Of a stretch of 64,000 nt of DNA, positions 17,474-26,807 are shown piece by piece. The notes beneath the pieces were generated by a model, which worked only from the letters and a program-made list of their open reading frames with translations, was not told the DNA's origin and ran no database searches. Position 1 is the stretch's first letter. Each line of letters opens with the position of its first letter. Location of the stretch: contig NC_014829.1 in the NCBI RefSeq assembly GCF_000177235.2, forward strand, positions 1,922,001 to 1,986,000, given 5' to 3'. This DNA comes from Evansella cellulosilytica DSM 2522 (GTDB lineage: Bacteria > Bacillota > Bacilli > Bacillales > Salisediminibacteriaceae). Both the position numbers and the translations under genes were made by a program.

Positions 17474-18745
17474 GTGCCGTCAAAAATAATATTCCATGTC
17501 GATATGAATAGTTTTTATGCATCTGTTGAAGCAGCTTATGATTCAACTTTAATGGGAAAGCCTGTGGCGATAGCTGGAAATGCAGAAGCTAGACGAGGGA
17601 TTGTTGTTACTTCAAGTTACGAAGCGAGAGCAAGAGGTGTAAAACCGCCGATGCCGCTTTGGGAAGCATTAAAAAAATGTCCAGAGTTAGTAGTCCGAGA
17701 ACCAAACTTCGAACGGTACCGACATGCTTCCAAAAGAATGTTCCAATTGCTTTATGAAATAACGCCTCTTGTAGAGCCAGTATCAATTGATGAAGGCTAT
17801 TTGGATGTAACCGATGTCCACTTAAAAATGCAAGCTATTGAACTAGCCAAGTATATACAAACGCGAATAAAAAAAGAGCTAAACCTTCCATGTAGCATCG
17901 GTGTTGCACCAAATAAATTTTTAGCTAAGATGGCTAGTGATATGAAAAAGCCAATGGGTATAACAATACTTAGAAAAAGAGAAGTACAAACAAGGCTCTG
18001 GCCATTAAAAGCTATTGAAATGCATGGAATAGGTGCAAAGACAGCAGATAAGCTTAATAAGTTGGGGATTCACACAATCGAGGATATTGCGTTAAGTGAC
18101 CCGTTATATCTCAAAGCTAAATTAGGAATAGTAGGAGAAAGAATACATGAACGCGCGAATGGTATTGATCAACGTCCAGTTGATCCACTAGCAGTGGAAG
18201 AGTTTAAAAGTATTGGTAACTCTACAACATTGCCAACTGATAGTAAAAACGTAACACAAATAAAAAAAGTAATTATGAATTTATCAGATTCTGTAGGGAG
18301 AAGGATAAGAAATAAAAATGTATATGCAGGTAACATACAAATAACGATAAGGTACTCCGATTTTTCAACAATAACGAGAAGTAGTAAGTTGCATCATCCC
18401 GTTCATTCTCATAAAGAGATATTCGAGGCTGCCTGGTCATTATGGCAAAAGTACTGGAGCGGTGAAAAAGTGAGACTAATAGGTGTTACTGCAATGGATC
18501 TAGTTGAAAGGGGTCATGCTTTTAAGCAGTTAGATTTATTTTCATACAAAAAGGACGAAAAAGAGGAAAAGTTAAGTAGTGTTGTAGATACGCTAAAAAA
18601 TAAATTTGGAGAAAATGTTCTCTTAAAAGGAACCCAATTAGGAAGTAAAGACAGAAGTGATGATTTGAGAGATAAAAATAAACGAGGGACTAGTTTAGAG
18701 AAAGATTTCTTAAGAAAAGATTTGTTTCATAATGAGAAAGAATAA
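17474..18745 (+). CDS. dinB: DNA polymerase IV (Y family, DinB/YqjH)
   Basis: A 423-residue translesion polymerase. Palm motifs are HVDMNSFYAS (near 8-17, first catalytic Asp) and SIDEGYLD (near 104-111, Asp-Glu pair). The little-finger region is typical, and QLDLF near residue 354 matches a beta-clamp-binding motif. A lysine-rich tail of about 60 residues follows. It starts at GTG 17474 after TAGGTGA. No GAAC-N4-GTTC LexA box was seen upstream, unlike the second Y-family polymerase in this window. Its location after the yqjE-like region matches B. subtilis yqjH. Confidence 0.93.
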   Translation: MPSKIIFHVDMNSFYASVEAAYDSTLMGKPVAIAGNAEARRGIVVTSSYEARARGVKPPMPLWEALKKCPELVVREPNFERYRHASKRMFQLLYEITPLVEPVSIDEGYLDVTDVHLKMQAIELAKYIQTRIKKELNLPCSIGVAPNKFLAKMASDMKKPMGITILRKREVQTRLWPLKAIEMHGIGAKTADKLNKLGIHTIEDIALSDPLYLKAKLGIVGERIHERANGIDQRPVDPLAVEEFKSIGNSTTLPTDSKNVTQIKKVIMNLSDSVGRRIRNKNVYAGNIQITIRYSDFSTITRSSKLHHPVHSHKEIFEAAWSLWQKYWSGEKVRLIGVTAMDLVERGHAFKQLDLFSYKKDEKEEKLSSVVDTLKNKFGENVLLKGTQLGSKDRSDDLRDKNKRGTSLEKDFLRKDLFHNEKE

Positions 18746-18762
18746 AAATATCTCTTTAAAAA

Positions 18763-18801
18763 ATTATTACTAGCTTCGCAATGGCTAGTAATAATTTTTT
18801 T
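18763..18801 (+). terminator. Terminator of dinB
   Basis: ATTATTACTAGC pairs exactly with GCTAGTAATAAT across a 9-base loop and runs into TTTTTTT. Confidence 0.88.
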
Positions 18802-18831
18802 ATTCCAATATTTTAATAACAAACGATACGT

Positions 18832-18858
18832 TAAAACAAATAAGCTTTATGCCGATAT
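18832..18858 (+). promoter_or_regulatory. Sigma-D (flagellar) promoter
   Basis: TAAA at 18832-18835 and GCCGATAT at 18851-18858 are 15 bp apart, an exact fit to the Bacillus sigma-D consensus. It reads toward the FliK-like gene 38 bp downstream. Confidence 0.85.
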
Positions 18859-18896
18859 TAAGATAGACCGTTTGATTCGTAGAGGAGAGTTGAACT

Positions 18897-21377
18897 ATGG
18901 AAGTTACAGGACAACTGATAAATATAAAAACAACGAATAATGATCGTCCCCTTCAGTTGAGGGAAGGTGGCGTATATGATGCGAAAATAGAATCAAGAGT
19001 TTCCGAGCGTGAAGCGGTAGTGTCGATACGTGGTCACAGAGTGAGTGCGACTTTTTCTGAAGGTGTACCAAGTGGGGATCGTACTAATGTTCAAATAGAA
19101 GGTAAAACGGAAGAAGGAGTAAGACTTAGAGAGGTTCAAGGACAGACAGAACGTGAGGGGCGAAGGGATCACACATCTAGGGAACAGTCTGTTGAAAGGT
19201 TAATGAGACAAAGCCTTGACAGACCAGCTTCACCAGAATTAAGACATGCTGTGCAACGTCTCATTCAAAATAATGTTCCTTTACCAAATGAGTCTGTTAA
19301 AGAGTTAAATCGATTTATTGAACAAGGAACAGGTACTAGAGAGCAGCGTGTGCAAACTGTAGATACGATTGTAGAGAAACGCTTAGAGCCCACTCGAGCT
19401 CATTTGACCTCTGTACACGAAGCGTTACATGGTAAAAAAGTGCAGGAGCGGATAAGTGAGATAGATCCGAAAAGAGAGCAAAGGACCGAAACGAGAAATG
19501 TGTCTCGTGTCGATACACAACAAGTTACAGACAGTAGAAGAACGGAAGCGAGTGTAGACCGTCAAATTCAAGGAGAACGAAGAGACGAACCGATAGTCAC
19601 AAGACAATCAGATGAGAGAAGAGAAGTACAGCCGAGAGTAGAGCGTTCATTCCAAGAACAACGGGTCCCAAATGAACAACGTCAAGAACTAACACGCTCC
19701 CTTGAGCAACTAGTACAAAGTAATCGCGCGGAATGGCCAGCAAATATTAGAGAAGTTCAACAAGCCATTGAACGAATGGAACAAGAAGTAAGAGTGAATG
19801 TAAACACCGGCCTACGTGAGGCGCTTCAGCTTCAAGGAATACAACAGCCAGAATTAGCAAACGAACGTATTACACAATTAATACATCAAATTCAAGGACA
19901 AGCAGTATCTACATCAGTTGAACAAACTGTAAGTATTGATAGAGGTCAATTACAGCAGTTTTCATCACTTATACAAAATGAAGCAAATTTACAACAAGCA
20001 TTAGCAAGTATACAAAATACGATAACAAACGCAGCTATCCCAAGAGAAGTAGAGCAAATTTTAAATCAAGGTATGGCAGAAGCTATTGAAAAGCTTGAAC
20101 AAGGCCGTGAATTAAAGGCAAGACAACTGATGATCGATACACTTCAAAAAGCAGAAGTTTTATTACCGTCAATTCCTGTATCTAGTCAAAGTGATAGTAG
20201 GACAGAGATACAGCAATATATTTCTAACGAGATCTTACATTCTGTTGATAGAGCGTCAAAGCAGTTTTTAATGACAGAAGTGACAGAAAGACTTGCGACA
20301 GCGACAGATGAGTTTAAAGCTTTCAAACGTGATGTCACAAATCAATTAACTCGTATTGAACAGATTATTCAACAGTTTCGTTCGCAATCGGTGCAGCAAG
20401 CTAAGCCAATGCTTGAAAATGTGATTCGTCAGTTAGATAATGCACTACTAAAAAATGATTGGCTATTATTTGCTGATATGAAGACAGAAAAGCAAGTTCT
20501 TGAAGCAAGTTCGCGATTAGCGGAAGCAAAGAAGTTGTTGATGAAAGGAAATCACGTAGAAGCACGACAAATTGTAAGAGAAGTCCAACAAACGCTAGAT
20601 AAATTAAATTTTAAACCTAATAATCAAAAGGTGATTCATCATGCTACGAGGGAGCTTGAATGGCAAGAGAACCGCCCACATGCGCATCGATTATCGAGTC
20701 AATTTGAAAATACCGTACGTACATTGACGTATAATCAAGGATCAGGGCGTGAAGTTTTTGAAGGTTTACGATCTATAGGGCTAAATCGTGAAGCGGAGTT
20801 AGGGCAATTGTTAGCTTCAGGTAAGGAAATAAAGGAAGATCAGCAAAGAAACATGAAATCTCTTCTTTATCAAGCCGCGCGAGAGGAAGAAGGTAGTAGA
20901 GCACAACAGCAAGCGCAACAGTCTTTGCAAAATTTAACAGGACAACAACTATTAAGTAGAACAGATCATCAGCAAAATATGCAAATGCTCATGTTTCAAA
21001 TTCCTATGCTTCTAAAGGATGCTGTCGAGAATTTACAAGTGTTTGTAAACTCAAGAAATGATGGCGAAAAAGTAGATTGGGAAAATTGTAGTCTATATTT
21101 TTTATTAGATACGAAAAAAATGGGAGAAGTGGGCATTTCATTAAACGTAACCGATCGAGCGTTAAGCGTAACAATAAAAAATGATTCACCAAATTTAAAG
21201 GCAAAAGTAGAACCGTTAGCTAATAAGTACCTGGATAGGTTAAAAGACATTGGTTTTAATGTGAAAGGTCTACAGTTTAGCCCAATGACAGAAAAACGAG
21301 TAGAAGCTCCACAAATACGAGAAGAAGATCATCAACAACCAACAATGTCTAAAGAAGGGTTTGACTACAAAGTATGA
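18897..21377 (+). CDS. FliK-like hook-length-control-type protein (YlqG-like)
   Basis: An 826-residue protein. Residues 1-80 form a small beta-rich region (YDAKIESRVSEREAVVSI). Residues 80-690 are very rich in Gln, Arg and Glu, and helical, with no membrane segment or signal peptide. The last 130 residues resemble the FliK C-terminal domain, with alternating strands in LYFLLDTKKMGEVGISLNV and ALSVTIKNDSPN, and a final acidic tail. FliK sets hook length and triggers the FlhB export switch. An exact sigma-D promoter upstream and an overlapping FlhB-like gene downstream support a flagellar export role. The repetitive middle makes orthology to the main FliK unlikely. Confidence 0.7.
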   Translation: MEVTGQLINIKTTNNDRPLQLREGGVYDAKIESRVSEREAVVSIRGHRVSATFSEGVPSGDRTNVQIEGKTEEGVRLREVQGQTEREGRRDHTSREQSVERLMRQSLDRPASPELRHAVQRLIQNNVPLPNESVKELNRFIEQGTGTREQRVQTVDTIVEKRLEPTRAHLTSVHEALHGKKVQERISEIDPKREQRTETRNVSRVDTQQVTDSRRTEASVDRQIQGERRDEPIVTRQSDERREVQPRVERSFQEQRVPNEQRQELTRSLEQLVQSNRAEWPANIREVQQAIERMEQEVRVNVNTGLREALQLQGIQQPELANERITQLIHQIQGQAVSTSVEQTVSIDRGQLQQFSSLIQNEANLQQALASIQNTITNAAIPREVEQILNQGMAEAIEKLEQGRELKARQLMIDTLQKAEVLLPSIPVSSQSDSRTEIQQYISNEILHSVDRASKQFLMTEVTERLATATDEFKAFKRDVTNQLTRIEQIIQQFRSQSVQQAKPMLENVIRQLDNALLKNDWLLFADMKTEKQVLEASSRLAEAKKLLMKGNHVEARQIVREVQQTLDKLNFKPNNQKVIHHATRELEWQENRPHAHRLSSQFENTVRTLTYNQGSGREVFEGLRSIGLNREAELGQLLASGKEIKEDQQRNMKSLLYQAAREEEGSRAQQQAQQSLQNLTGQQLLSRTDHQQNMQMLMFQIPMLLKDAVENLQVFVNSRNDGEKVDWENCSLYFLLDTKKMGEVGISLNVTDRALSVTIKNDSPNLKAKVEPLANKYLDRLKDIGFNVKGLQFSPMTEKRVEAPQIREEDHQQPTMSKEGFDYKV

Positions 21378-21673
21378 TGGTTTCGAGACACTTTAATCAT
21401 ATAAAACGACGTGAAATAAATGGACCTACAGCTGCGGTTATACGCTATGATGAAGCATCAGGGGAAGAACCTAAAGTTGTAGCTCAAGGGAAAGGGCATG
21501 TAGCACAAAAGATATTGGCGCTTGCAAAGGAAAATGGGATACCTATGGAAGAAGATACACATCTCCTTGAAAGCTTACTGGATATGGATCTAGGTGAAAA
21601 TATTCCACCGCAGCTTTATAGTGTTATGGCAGAAATTTTATTATTTATTGAAGAAATGGATAGAAACTATTAA
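21374..21673 (+). CDS. FlhB C-terminal-like export switch protein (YlqH-like)
   Basis: A 99-residue protein matching the cytoplasmic domain of the FlhB/YscU export switch, without the membrane part. It has NGPTAAVIRYDE where FlhB has the self-cleaving NPTH segment, so autocleavage is not expected. The following PKVVAQGKGHVAQKI and DLGENIPPQLYSVMAEIL are family features. The ATG overlaps the stop of the FliK-like gene (ATGA), so the two are translationally coupled, as expected if the proteins interact like FliK and FlhB. Confidence 0.85.
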   Translation: MMVSRHFNHIKRREINGPTAAVIRYDEASGEEPKVVAQGKGHVAQKILALAKENGIPMEEDTHLLESLLDMDLGENIPPQLYSVMAEILLFIEEMDRNY

Positions 21674-21697
21674 ACATTAAATTGAAGTTGACGATAA
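21671..21697 (+). promoter_or_regulatory. Possible second sigma-D promoter
   Basis: TAAA at 21671-21674, then 15 bp, then GACGATAA at 21690-21697 (six of eight positions match GCCGATAT). It would serve the fliS-like and flagellin genes. Confidence 0.5.
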
Positions 21698-21771
21698 TAG
21701 TACTAGATTAGTTATAATTCGTGAATATATACAAGGATATAACAATATTCGCTTATGCGGAGGTGAAAATA

Positions 21772-22188
21772 TTGATTACAAATGAAGCATTGCATAAAAA
21801 ATCTCCACAAGAAATAACTGCTTTATTGTATGAAGCATGCTTAGACAATTTAGAGGAAGCGAAATTAGCGATAGAAAAAATAGATCATTTTAAATCAAAT
21901 ACACACTTACAAAAAGCAAATGATATACTGCGTCGACTCGGAGCAGGTCTCAACTATGAAGCAGGAATTATCGCTGATCAATTAGATGCTTTATACAATT
22001 ATTTAGCTGATAAAATAATAGAAGCAAACTATTCGAAAGATATAAAAAAAATAGATGAAGTTATTTCACACGTTCAATCAATAGCTAACGCTTGGCAAAA
22101 AGCAATGACACAAGCAGAAGATAAACAATCAAAAGTAAGGAAACAAAATGCCAACGCTTATGAGCAGACGGCTATGTATGAGAGCTGA
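21772..22188 (+). CDS. fliS: FliS-like flagellin chaperone
   Basis: A 138-residue helical protein. The N-terminus ITNEALHKKSPQEITALLYE corresponds to the FliS start, in which a short extension leads into the S-P-x-x-L/I-T-x-L-L-Y-E motif. FliS caps the C-terminus of flagellin and prevents premature polymerisation. An in-frame GTG at 21721 gives a longer product, but GGAGGTG at 21759-21765 fits TTG 21772, which also aligns with family length. The stop is 14 bp before the flagellin ATG, consistent with chaperone-client pairing. Confidence 0.82.
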   Translation: MITNEALHKKSPQEITALLYEACLDNLEEAKLAIEKIDHFKSNTHLQKANDILRRLGAGLNYEAGIIADQLDALYNYLADKIIEANYSKDIKKIDEVISHVQSIANAWQKAMTQAEDKQSKVRKQNANAYEQTAMYES

Positions 22189-22202
22189 GAGGGGATTTTA
22201 TA

Positions 22203-23855
22203 ATGAAAATTAACAATAATATTCAAGCATTAAATTCATACCGAAATTTATATCAAAATCAAATGCAAACATCTAAAAACTTAGAAAAATTATCTTCCGG
22301 TCTACGTATTAATCGCGCAGCAGATGATGCCGCCGGACTTGCAATCTCTGAAAAAATGCGCTCCCAAATTCGTGGTTTAAAGCAAGCTGAGCGTAATGCG
22401 CTAGATGGGATCTCTTTAATGCAAACATCTGAAGGTGCTATGCAGGAAGTGCATACGATGCTACAACGTATGAGAGAGCTCGCTGTACAAGCCTCTAATG
22501 ATACAAACACAGAGTATGACCGTGAGCAAATTCAAAAGGAAATAGATCAGCTAAAATTAGAGATTGATAGTATTTCTGAAAAAACAGAATTTAACACACG
22601 TAGACTATTAGACGGAAGCAGCGCAGTTCTTTCTGTCGTTGATAGAAACAGTGTAGAAACAAACCTTGTCGGTTCACCGAGAGTAACGGATGCGAGGATA
22701 GATTCTGGGAATTATTCACTTGCAGTTCATGATGTAACGATGAGTTATGATGTAAAACAGCCTTTTGCAGGGCTTGGTCAAACAGGTGCAAATGATATAC
22801 AATTTGTTGATCCAGGAAAACCGGGACAAGCACTTGGTGAATACACAATAGAAATACGTGAATTTACAGGTGAAAACGCACGTGTAACCGTAAAAGGTCC
22901 AGATGGGTTGCCAATTGTCGAAAACCAAGTAATTAACGCAGGTGAAGGCGCCGGTTGGGCAGAAGTTGGTGGGTTGAACATTAATGCTGGTAATATTACT
23001 GGATCAGGGACAGTTAAAATCCAGATCGAAGCAACTTTAAATGCTAGTGTGGAAAAAGAAGGCATAACAACTTTTGTAAATAGAGAGTTTACAACGCGTA
23101 ATGGTGTATTTAATCATAGTGGAATTGAGTTTAAGGTGAATAGTGATGTGCAATCTTCCTATATAGTAAATACAGAAGAGGACACAAATAATCACACAAT
23201 TAGCGCAACATCTACTCATAATGTTCCGACTTATGCAGAGTTGTTAGCAGATCTAGGTGTGAATCCTGATACTGCAAATGTTGTTAGAAATGCAGGTATA
23301 GATGAAGATGGTAACCCTATTTTCGTTAATGTAAATCTTGCCGACAAAGTTGTTGGAGAACCAATTCGTATTAATGGTACTTGGAATAATATAGATGTAG
23401 TAGATAATGTACCGCTTAACGAATTTTCAAAGGTTTCAAGAACAGAATTCTCAGTCACTAACAATTCCTTAGCGTTCCAAATCGGACCTAACACAAATCA
23501 AAATGTGATGATTGACATTCCGAAAATGGATACTGTGGAGCTGGGGATTGAAGACTTAAATGTTCTTACAAATGAAAATGCAAATAATGCTATCTTTGTA
23601 TTAGACCAAGCAATTAATAAAATTTCTGAAGCGCGTTCTAAACTTGGTGCTACTCAAAATCGAATGGAGCACACAATTAATAACCTACAAGTGACACATG
23701 AAAACTTGACAGCAGCGGAATCACGTATTCGCGATGCTGATATGGCACTTGAAATGACAGAGTTTACGAGAAATAATATTCTTAACCAATCGGCAACAGC
23801 GATGCTTGCACAGGCGAATCAATTGCCACAGGGAGTACTTCAACTACTACAATAA
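22203..23855 (+). CDS. hag: Flagellin
   Basis: A 550-residue flagellin. The N-terminal D0/D1 domain (residues 1-140) has MKINNNIQALNSYRNL and LSSGLRINRAADDAAGLAIS. The C-terminal D1/D0 domain (about 460-550) has NRMEHTINNL and NQSATAMLAQANQLPQGVLQ. Between them is a variable surface domain of about 320 residues, larger than that of B. subtilis Hag, which totals about 304. The variable part is acidic and almost free of Cys. AGAGGGG precedes the ATG, and a strong terminator follows. It sits apart from the usual flagellar operons, so it could be the main or an extra filament protein. Confidence 0.95.
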   Translation: MKINNNIQALNSYRNLYQNQMQTSKNLEKLSSGLRINRAADDAAGLAISEKMRSQIRGLKQAERNALDGISLMQTSEGAMQEVHTMLQRMRELAVQASNDTNTEYDREQIQKEIDQLKLEIDSISEKTEFNTRRLLDGSSAVLSVVDRNSVETNLVGSPRVTDARIDSGNYSLAVHDVTMSYDVKQPFAGLGQTGANDIQFVDPGKPGQALGEYTIEIREFTGENARVTVKGPDGLPIVENQVINAGEGAGWAEVGGLNINAGNITGSGTVKIQIEATLNASVEKEGITTFVNREFTTRNGVFNHSGIEFKVNSDVQSSYIVNTEEDTNNHTISATSTHNVPTYAELLADLGVNPDTANVVRNAGIDEDGNPIFVNVNLADKVVGEPIRINGTWNNIDVVDNVPLNEFSKVSRTEFSVTNNSLAFQIGPNTNQNVMIDIPKMDTVELGIEDLNVLTNENANNAIFVLDQAINKISEARSKLGATQNRMEHTINNLQVTHENLTAAESRIRDADMALEMTEFTRNNILNQSATAMLAQANQLPQGVLQLLQ

Positions 23856-23864
23856 GTGTATTTT

Positions 23865-23897
23865 ATGGAAGGCATTTCAAGTGCCTTCCATTTCTTT
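23865..23897 (+). terminator. Terminator of flagellin gene
   Basis: ATGGAAGGCA pairs exactly with TGCCTTCCAT across a 7-base loop, followed by TTCTTTT. Confidence 0.88.
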
Positions 23898-23921
23898 TCA
23901 TAAAAATCTTTCAAATTCTAC

Positions 23922-23950
23922 TTGGTTCAAGCGAATTTCTCTCCTATAAT
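23922..23950 (+). promoter_or_regulatory. Sigma-A promoter of yaaR
   Basis: TTGGTT at 23922-23927 and TATAAT at 23945-23950 are 17 bp apart, 31 bp before the yaaR ATG. Confidence 0.65.
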
Positions 23951-23980
23951 AAAAGAAGTAATTACAAAGGAGTCGTTAAT

Positions 23981-24418
23981 ATGGATGTTCAAAAAGTTAG
24001 CAGGGCCTCTCTAAATCGAACAGAACAAAAAAATACAACAACTGAAGCGAAGGTGTCTTTTTCGGAAATTATGCAAAAAGGAAGAGACACACAAGCATAT
24101 GAGCGCTTAAATGAGTTAATGCATAAAATTGATGATCAAGGAAAAAGCTTAGCTGAATCAAGAACAGTAGAGGAACTTCGTAAATATAAGCAGTTAGTGA
24201 AGGAGTTCATGGATGATGCTGTGAAGCTCGGACTAAGCTTAGAAGAAAGAAAAGGCTTTAATCGTCGTGGGAGAACGAAGGTATATAAAATTGTAAAAGA
24301 GGTTGATCGAAAGCTTCTTGATTTAACAGACGCTGTATTAAAGCAACAAAAAAAAGGATTAGATATTCTTGATATGGTAGGAGAAATAAAAGGATTACTC
24401 GTAAACATATACGCATAG
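23981..24418 (+). CDS. yaaR: YaaR family protein (DUF327)
   Basis: A 145-residue soluble helical protein. The Lys/Ser/Thr-rich N-terminus leads into VSFSEIMQKGRD. Family-typical segments follow: YKQLVKEFMDDAVKLG, RRGRTKVYKIVKEVDRKL and GLDILDMVGEIKGLLVNIYA at the C-terminus. The function of YaaR is not established. In B. subtilis it lies near tmk, so placement next to a flagellin gene is unusual. It has its own promoter and is 24 bp from the kinase gene downstream. Confidence 0.88.
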   Translation: MDVQKVSRASLNRTEQKNTTTEAKVSFSEIMQKGRDTQAYERLNELMHKIDDQGKSLAESRTVEELRKYKQLVKEFMDDAVKLGLSLEERKGFNRRGRTKVYKIVKEVDRKLLDLTDAVLKQQKKGLDILDMVGEIKGLLVNIYA

Positions 24419-24442
24419 AGAAAACGATACTGAGGTGAAGAC

Positions 24443-25417
24443 GTGGGAATATTATTTGCGATCGGAGAAGTGTTAATTGACTTTATACCAAATGAAAAAG
24501 GCTTACCTTTAAAAGATGTAATATCATTTGAAAAAGCACCTGGTGGCGCTCCTGCAAATGTAGCAGCAGCAGTTGCAAAATACGGGGAACAATCAGAGAT
24601 GATTACAAAGTTAGGTACCGATGCTTTCGGTGATTTTCTAATTGACGTTTTAAAAAATACTGGTGTGAATACGGAAAAGGTTTTTAGAACTTCCGAAGCG
24701 AACACGGCATTAGCTTTCGTTTCATTAAAGGAAAACGGGGAACGTGATTTTTCCTTTTATCGAAATCCATCAGCTGATTTATTGTTAACTGAAGCAGAAG
24801 TTGATAGCTCTTGGTTTAATGATGGTGATATTTTACACTTTTGTTCTGTTGATTTAGTAGATAGTCCGATGAAGGAAGCACATAGAAAAGCAATCCAAAG
24901 TGTAATTCAAAATGGCGGTATCGTTAGTTTTGATCCAAATGTGAGATTACCGCTTTGGGATAGTCAAGCATCTTGCCGAAATGCGATAAGAGAATTTTTA
25001 CCTGAGGCACATCTAGTAAAAATTTCAGATGAAGAACTCACATTTATAACAGGTATAAGTGAGGAAGAGAGCGCAATACAATCCTTGTTTAAAGGAAATG
25101 TACAAGCTGTTATATATACAAAAGGAGCCAAAGGTGCAGACCTTTATTTAAAGGGAGAAGACACTGTTTTTACTTCAAAAGGGTATTTAGTTGATGTTCA
25201 AGATACAACGGGGGCGGGGGATGCTTTTATTGGTGGTTTTTTATATCAATTGTTAACGTTAAAAGCGAAACCAGAGACACTAAAAACGCTTTTGTCTGAA
25301 AATTATCAACATATACTGAGCTTTGCAAATGCTAGTGGTGCACTAACAACGACAGGAAAAGGAGCTATTTCCGCATTACCAACAAAAAAGGATATTTTAT
25401 CATTAATAAATAATTAA
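24443..25417 (+). CDS. PfkB family sugar kinase, probable fructokinase
   Basis: A 324-residue ribokinase-fold kinase. PfkB signature 1 is GGAPANVAAAVAKYG (near 34-48). Signature 2 with the catalytic Asp is DTTGAGDAFIGGFL (near 254-267). The opening FAIGEVLIDFIPN is typical of fructokinases, which phosphorylate fructose at C6. No sucrose or fructan genes lie beside it, so the sugar is inferred from family resemblance only. It starts at GTG 24443 after GAGGTGAAG. Confidence 0.85.
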   Translation: MGILFAIGEVLIDFIPNEKGLPLKDVISFEKAPGGAPANVAAAVAKYGEQSEMITKLGTDAFGDFLIDVLKNTGVNTEKVFRTSEANTALAFVSLKENGERDFSFYRNPSADLLLTEAEVDSSWFNDGDILHFCSVDLVDSPMKEAHRKAIQSVIQNGGIVSFDPNVRLPLWDSQASCRNAIREFLPEAHLVKISDEELTFITGISEEESAIQSLFKGNVQAVIYTKGAKGADLYLKGEDTVFTSKGYLVDVQDTTGAGDAFIGGFLYQLLTLKAKPETLKTLLSENYQHILSFANASGALTTTGKGAISALPTKKDILSLINN

Positions 25418-25461
25418 CTTTTAAAATTAAGTACTTTCAGAAAATTCTCTAAGGAGATGGT

Positions 25462-25495
25462 GGACTCAATAGATTATTATAAACCTATTGAGTCC
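25462..25495. terminator. Hairpin between convergent genes
   Basis: GGACTCAATAG pairs exactly with CTATTGAGTCC across 12 bases. It lies between the convergent kinase and DUF4236 genes and may end both transcripts. Confidence 0.75.
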
Positions 25496-25504
25496 TATTT
25501 CCTT

Positions 25505-26767
25505 TTAATTGTGATGTTCGTCAATTTTATACGGTTCGATTTCTTTAAAGATAAATGTTTTCGTTACTTTCAAGCGTGGCTCAAAATTGTCAAAGGCTTT
25601 TATTGGGTGGACCTTACTCATATTTAGGGAATAAAATGTCTTTCTATCAACCTTTATACTATAAATATATCTGTCATGATCTAATCCTGTAGACTCATCT
25701 ATAGCTTGGTTATAACCAGATACATACACAGTTTTTAGACTAGGCAAATAGCCAAAAAAGAAACTAGCCAAATAAAGAGCGGTAGCCCCTATGAGAATAG
25801 CATAGTGTTCTCTATGCTCTCGTTGTGTTTTTTCTTGCACTTTTAAACGTCCTGTTTTCAGGATAGAAGCTTTCTTTACAGGGATTTCCTCCATTGTGGG
25901 GAGGTTTATATCGAGAAAGACAGTATCCTTGTTAATAAGTTGAAAGTCAACATCAGTTTCAAGAGGGAAGTCAAGTTCATCAAGGAACAAACTTATCCAA
26001 TCCTCCATCGCATGAACATCGCCATTTTTCACTTTTGTTGCTAATTTGTTTCGATATTCTTTCTCTTCATTGTATGCTTTCTTATTTTCTTCGTATTCAC
26101 TCATCTCTTCTTGAAATAATTTTTCTACTTCCGCCATTACGATTGCTTCATGTTCTTTTTTTCTTTTCGGGAATATGAGTAAAATTTTTTCTAAGAACGT
26201 TAAGTTTTGTTTCATATTTGTCATTACTTCATGATAAATGACTTTTTGATTAGGAGGATGGCTAATGTTATCTTGAATATTACTCATAGAAAGCGCGATT
26301 ATATCGGTAGTAGGATGAAATAATTGATGATGTAAATGTAGTAAACGGTCTGTACGTTTATTTATTTCATCCGCTTTTTCTTGATACATTCGCATTAGAT
26401 CATTTTTGTAAACAGACCGAACATTTTTTTCTTCTACGTTTGTTAATGATCTTCCATCTGCAGTTGAAAAAGAAAAATCTCCAATGGAATCATTCCATTG
26501 TAATTGAATATTTTCTTCATTAGTTGTAGGTGAGGTAGCGTTCGGATGTTTCATTTTTCTTTCGCTTCTTGTACTATGATTACGTTTGTCTATCCTAGTT
26601 CTATATGATAATCCAGTTCCAGGGATACCAGCATTACCGTAAATTCCCCGTTTACCTAACGTTAACGATGAGCCGCGGGGACCAACAGAAGTACTAACTC
26701 CTCGTTTACTAAAATTTAAGCGAACGCCAGGAGCAACGCGAACTCGCTTTTGAAATCGAAAGCTCAC
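25505..26767 (-). CDS. DUF4236 domain protein with one membrane helix
   Basis: A 420-residue protein. Residues 1-55 are the DUF4236 domain, a basic glycine-rich segment with VRLNFSKRGVSTSVGPRG and GIPGTGLSYRTR. A long helical region (about 90-240) and a second soluble part follow. One clear transmembrane helix, HYAILIGATALYLASFFFGY, lies near 325-345, leaving about 75 C-terminal residues. Function is unknown. It starts at GTG 26767 with GGGAGAG upstream. It is 40 bp downstream of namA on the same strand. Confidence 0.85.
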   Translation of the reverse strand: MSFRFQKRVRVAPGVRLNFSKRGVSTSVGPRGSSLTLGKRGIYGNAGIPGTGLSYRTRIDKRNHSTRSERKMKHPNATSPTTNEENIQLQWNDSIGDFSFSTADGRSLTNVEEKNVRSVYKNDLMRMYQEKADEINKRTDRLLHLHHQLFHPTTDIIALSMSNIQDNISHPPNQKVIYHEVMTNMKQNLTFLEKILLIFPKRKKEHEAIVMAEVEKLFQEEMSEYEENKKAYNEEKEYRNKLATKVKNGDVHAMEDWISLFLDELDFPLETDVDFQLINKDTVFLDINLPTMEEIPVKKASILKTGRLKVQEKTQREHREHYAILIGATALYLASFFFGYLPSLKTVYVSGYNQAIDESTGLDHDRYIYSIKVDRKTFYSLNMSKVHPIKAFDNFEPRLKVTKTFIFKEIEPYKIDEHHN

Positions 26768-26807
26768 TTTTTAACACTCTCCCTTACGTATTATGTTCGA
26801 TTACGGT

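Noticed and set aside
24136-24705. 189-codon minus-strand frame across yaaR and the sugar kinase
   Set aside because: No ribosome binding site, unlikely composition, and it covers two well-supported genes on the other strand.
25434-25448. CodY-like box TACTTTCAGAAAATT (13 of 15)
   Set aside because: It lies between the ends of two convergent genes, not near a promoter, so it is probably a chance match.
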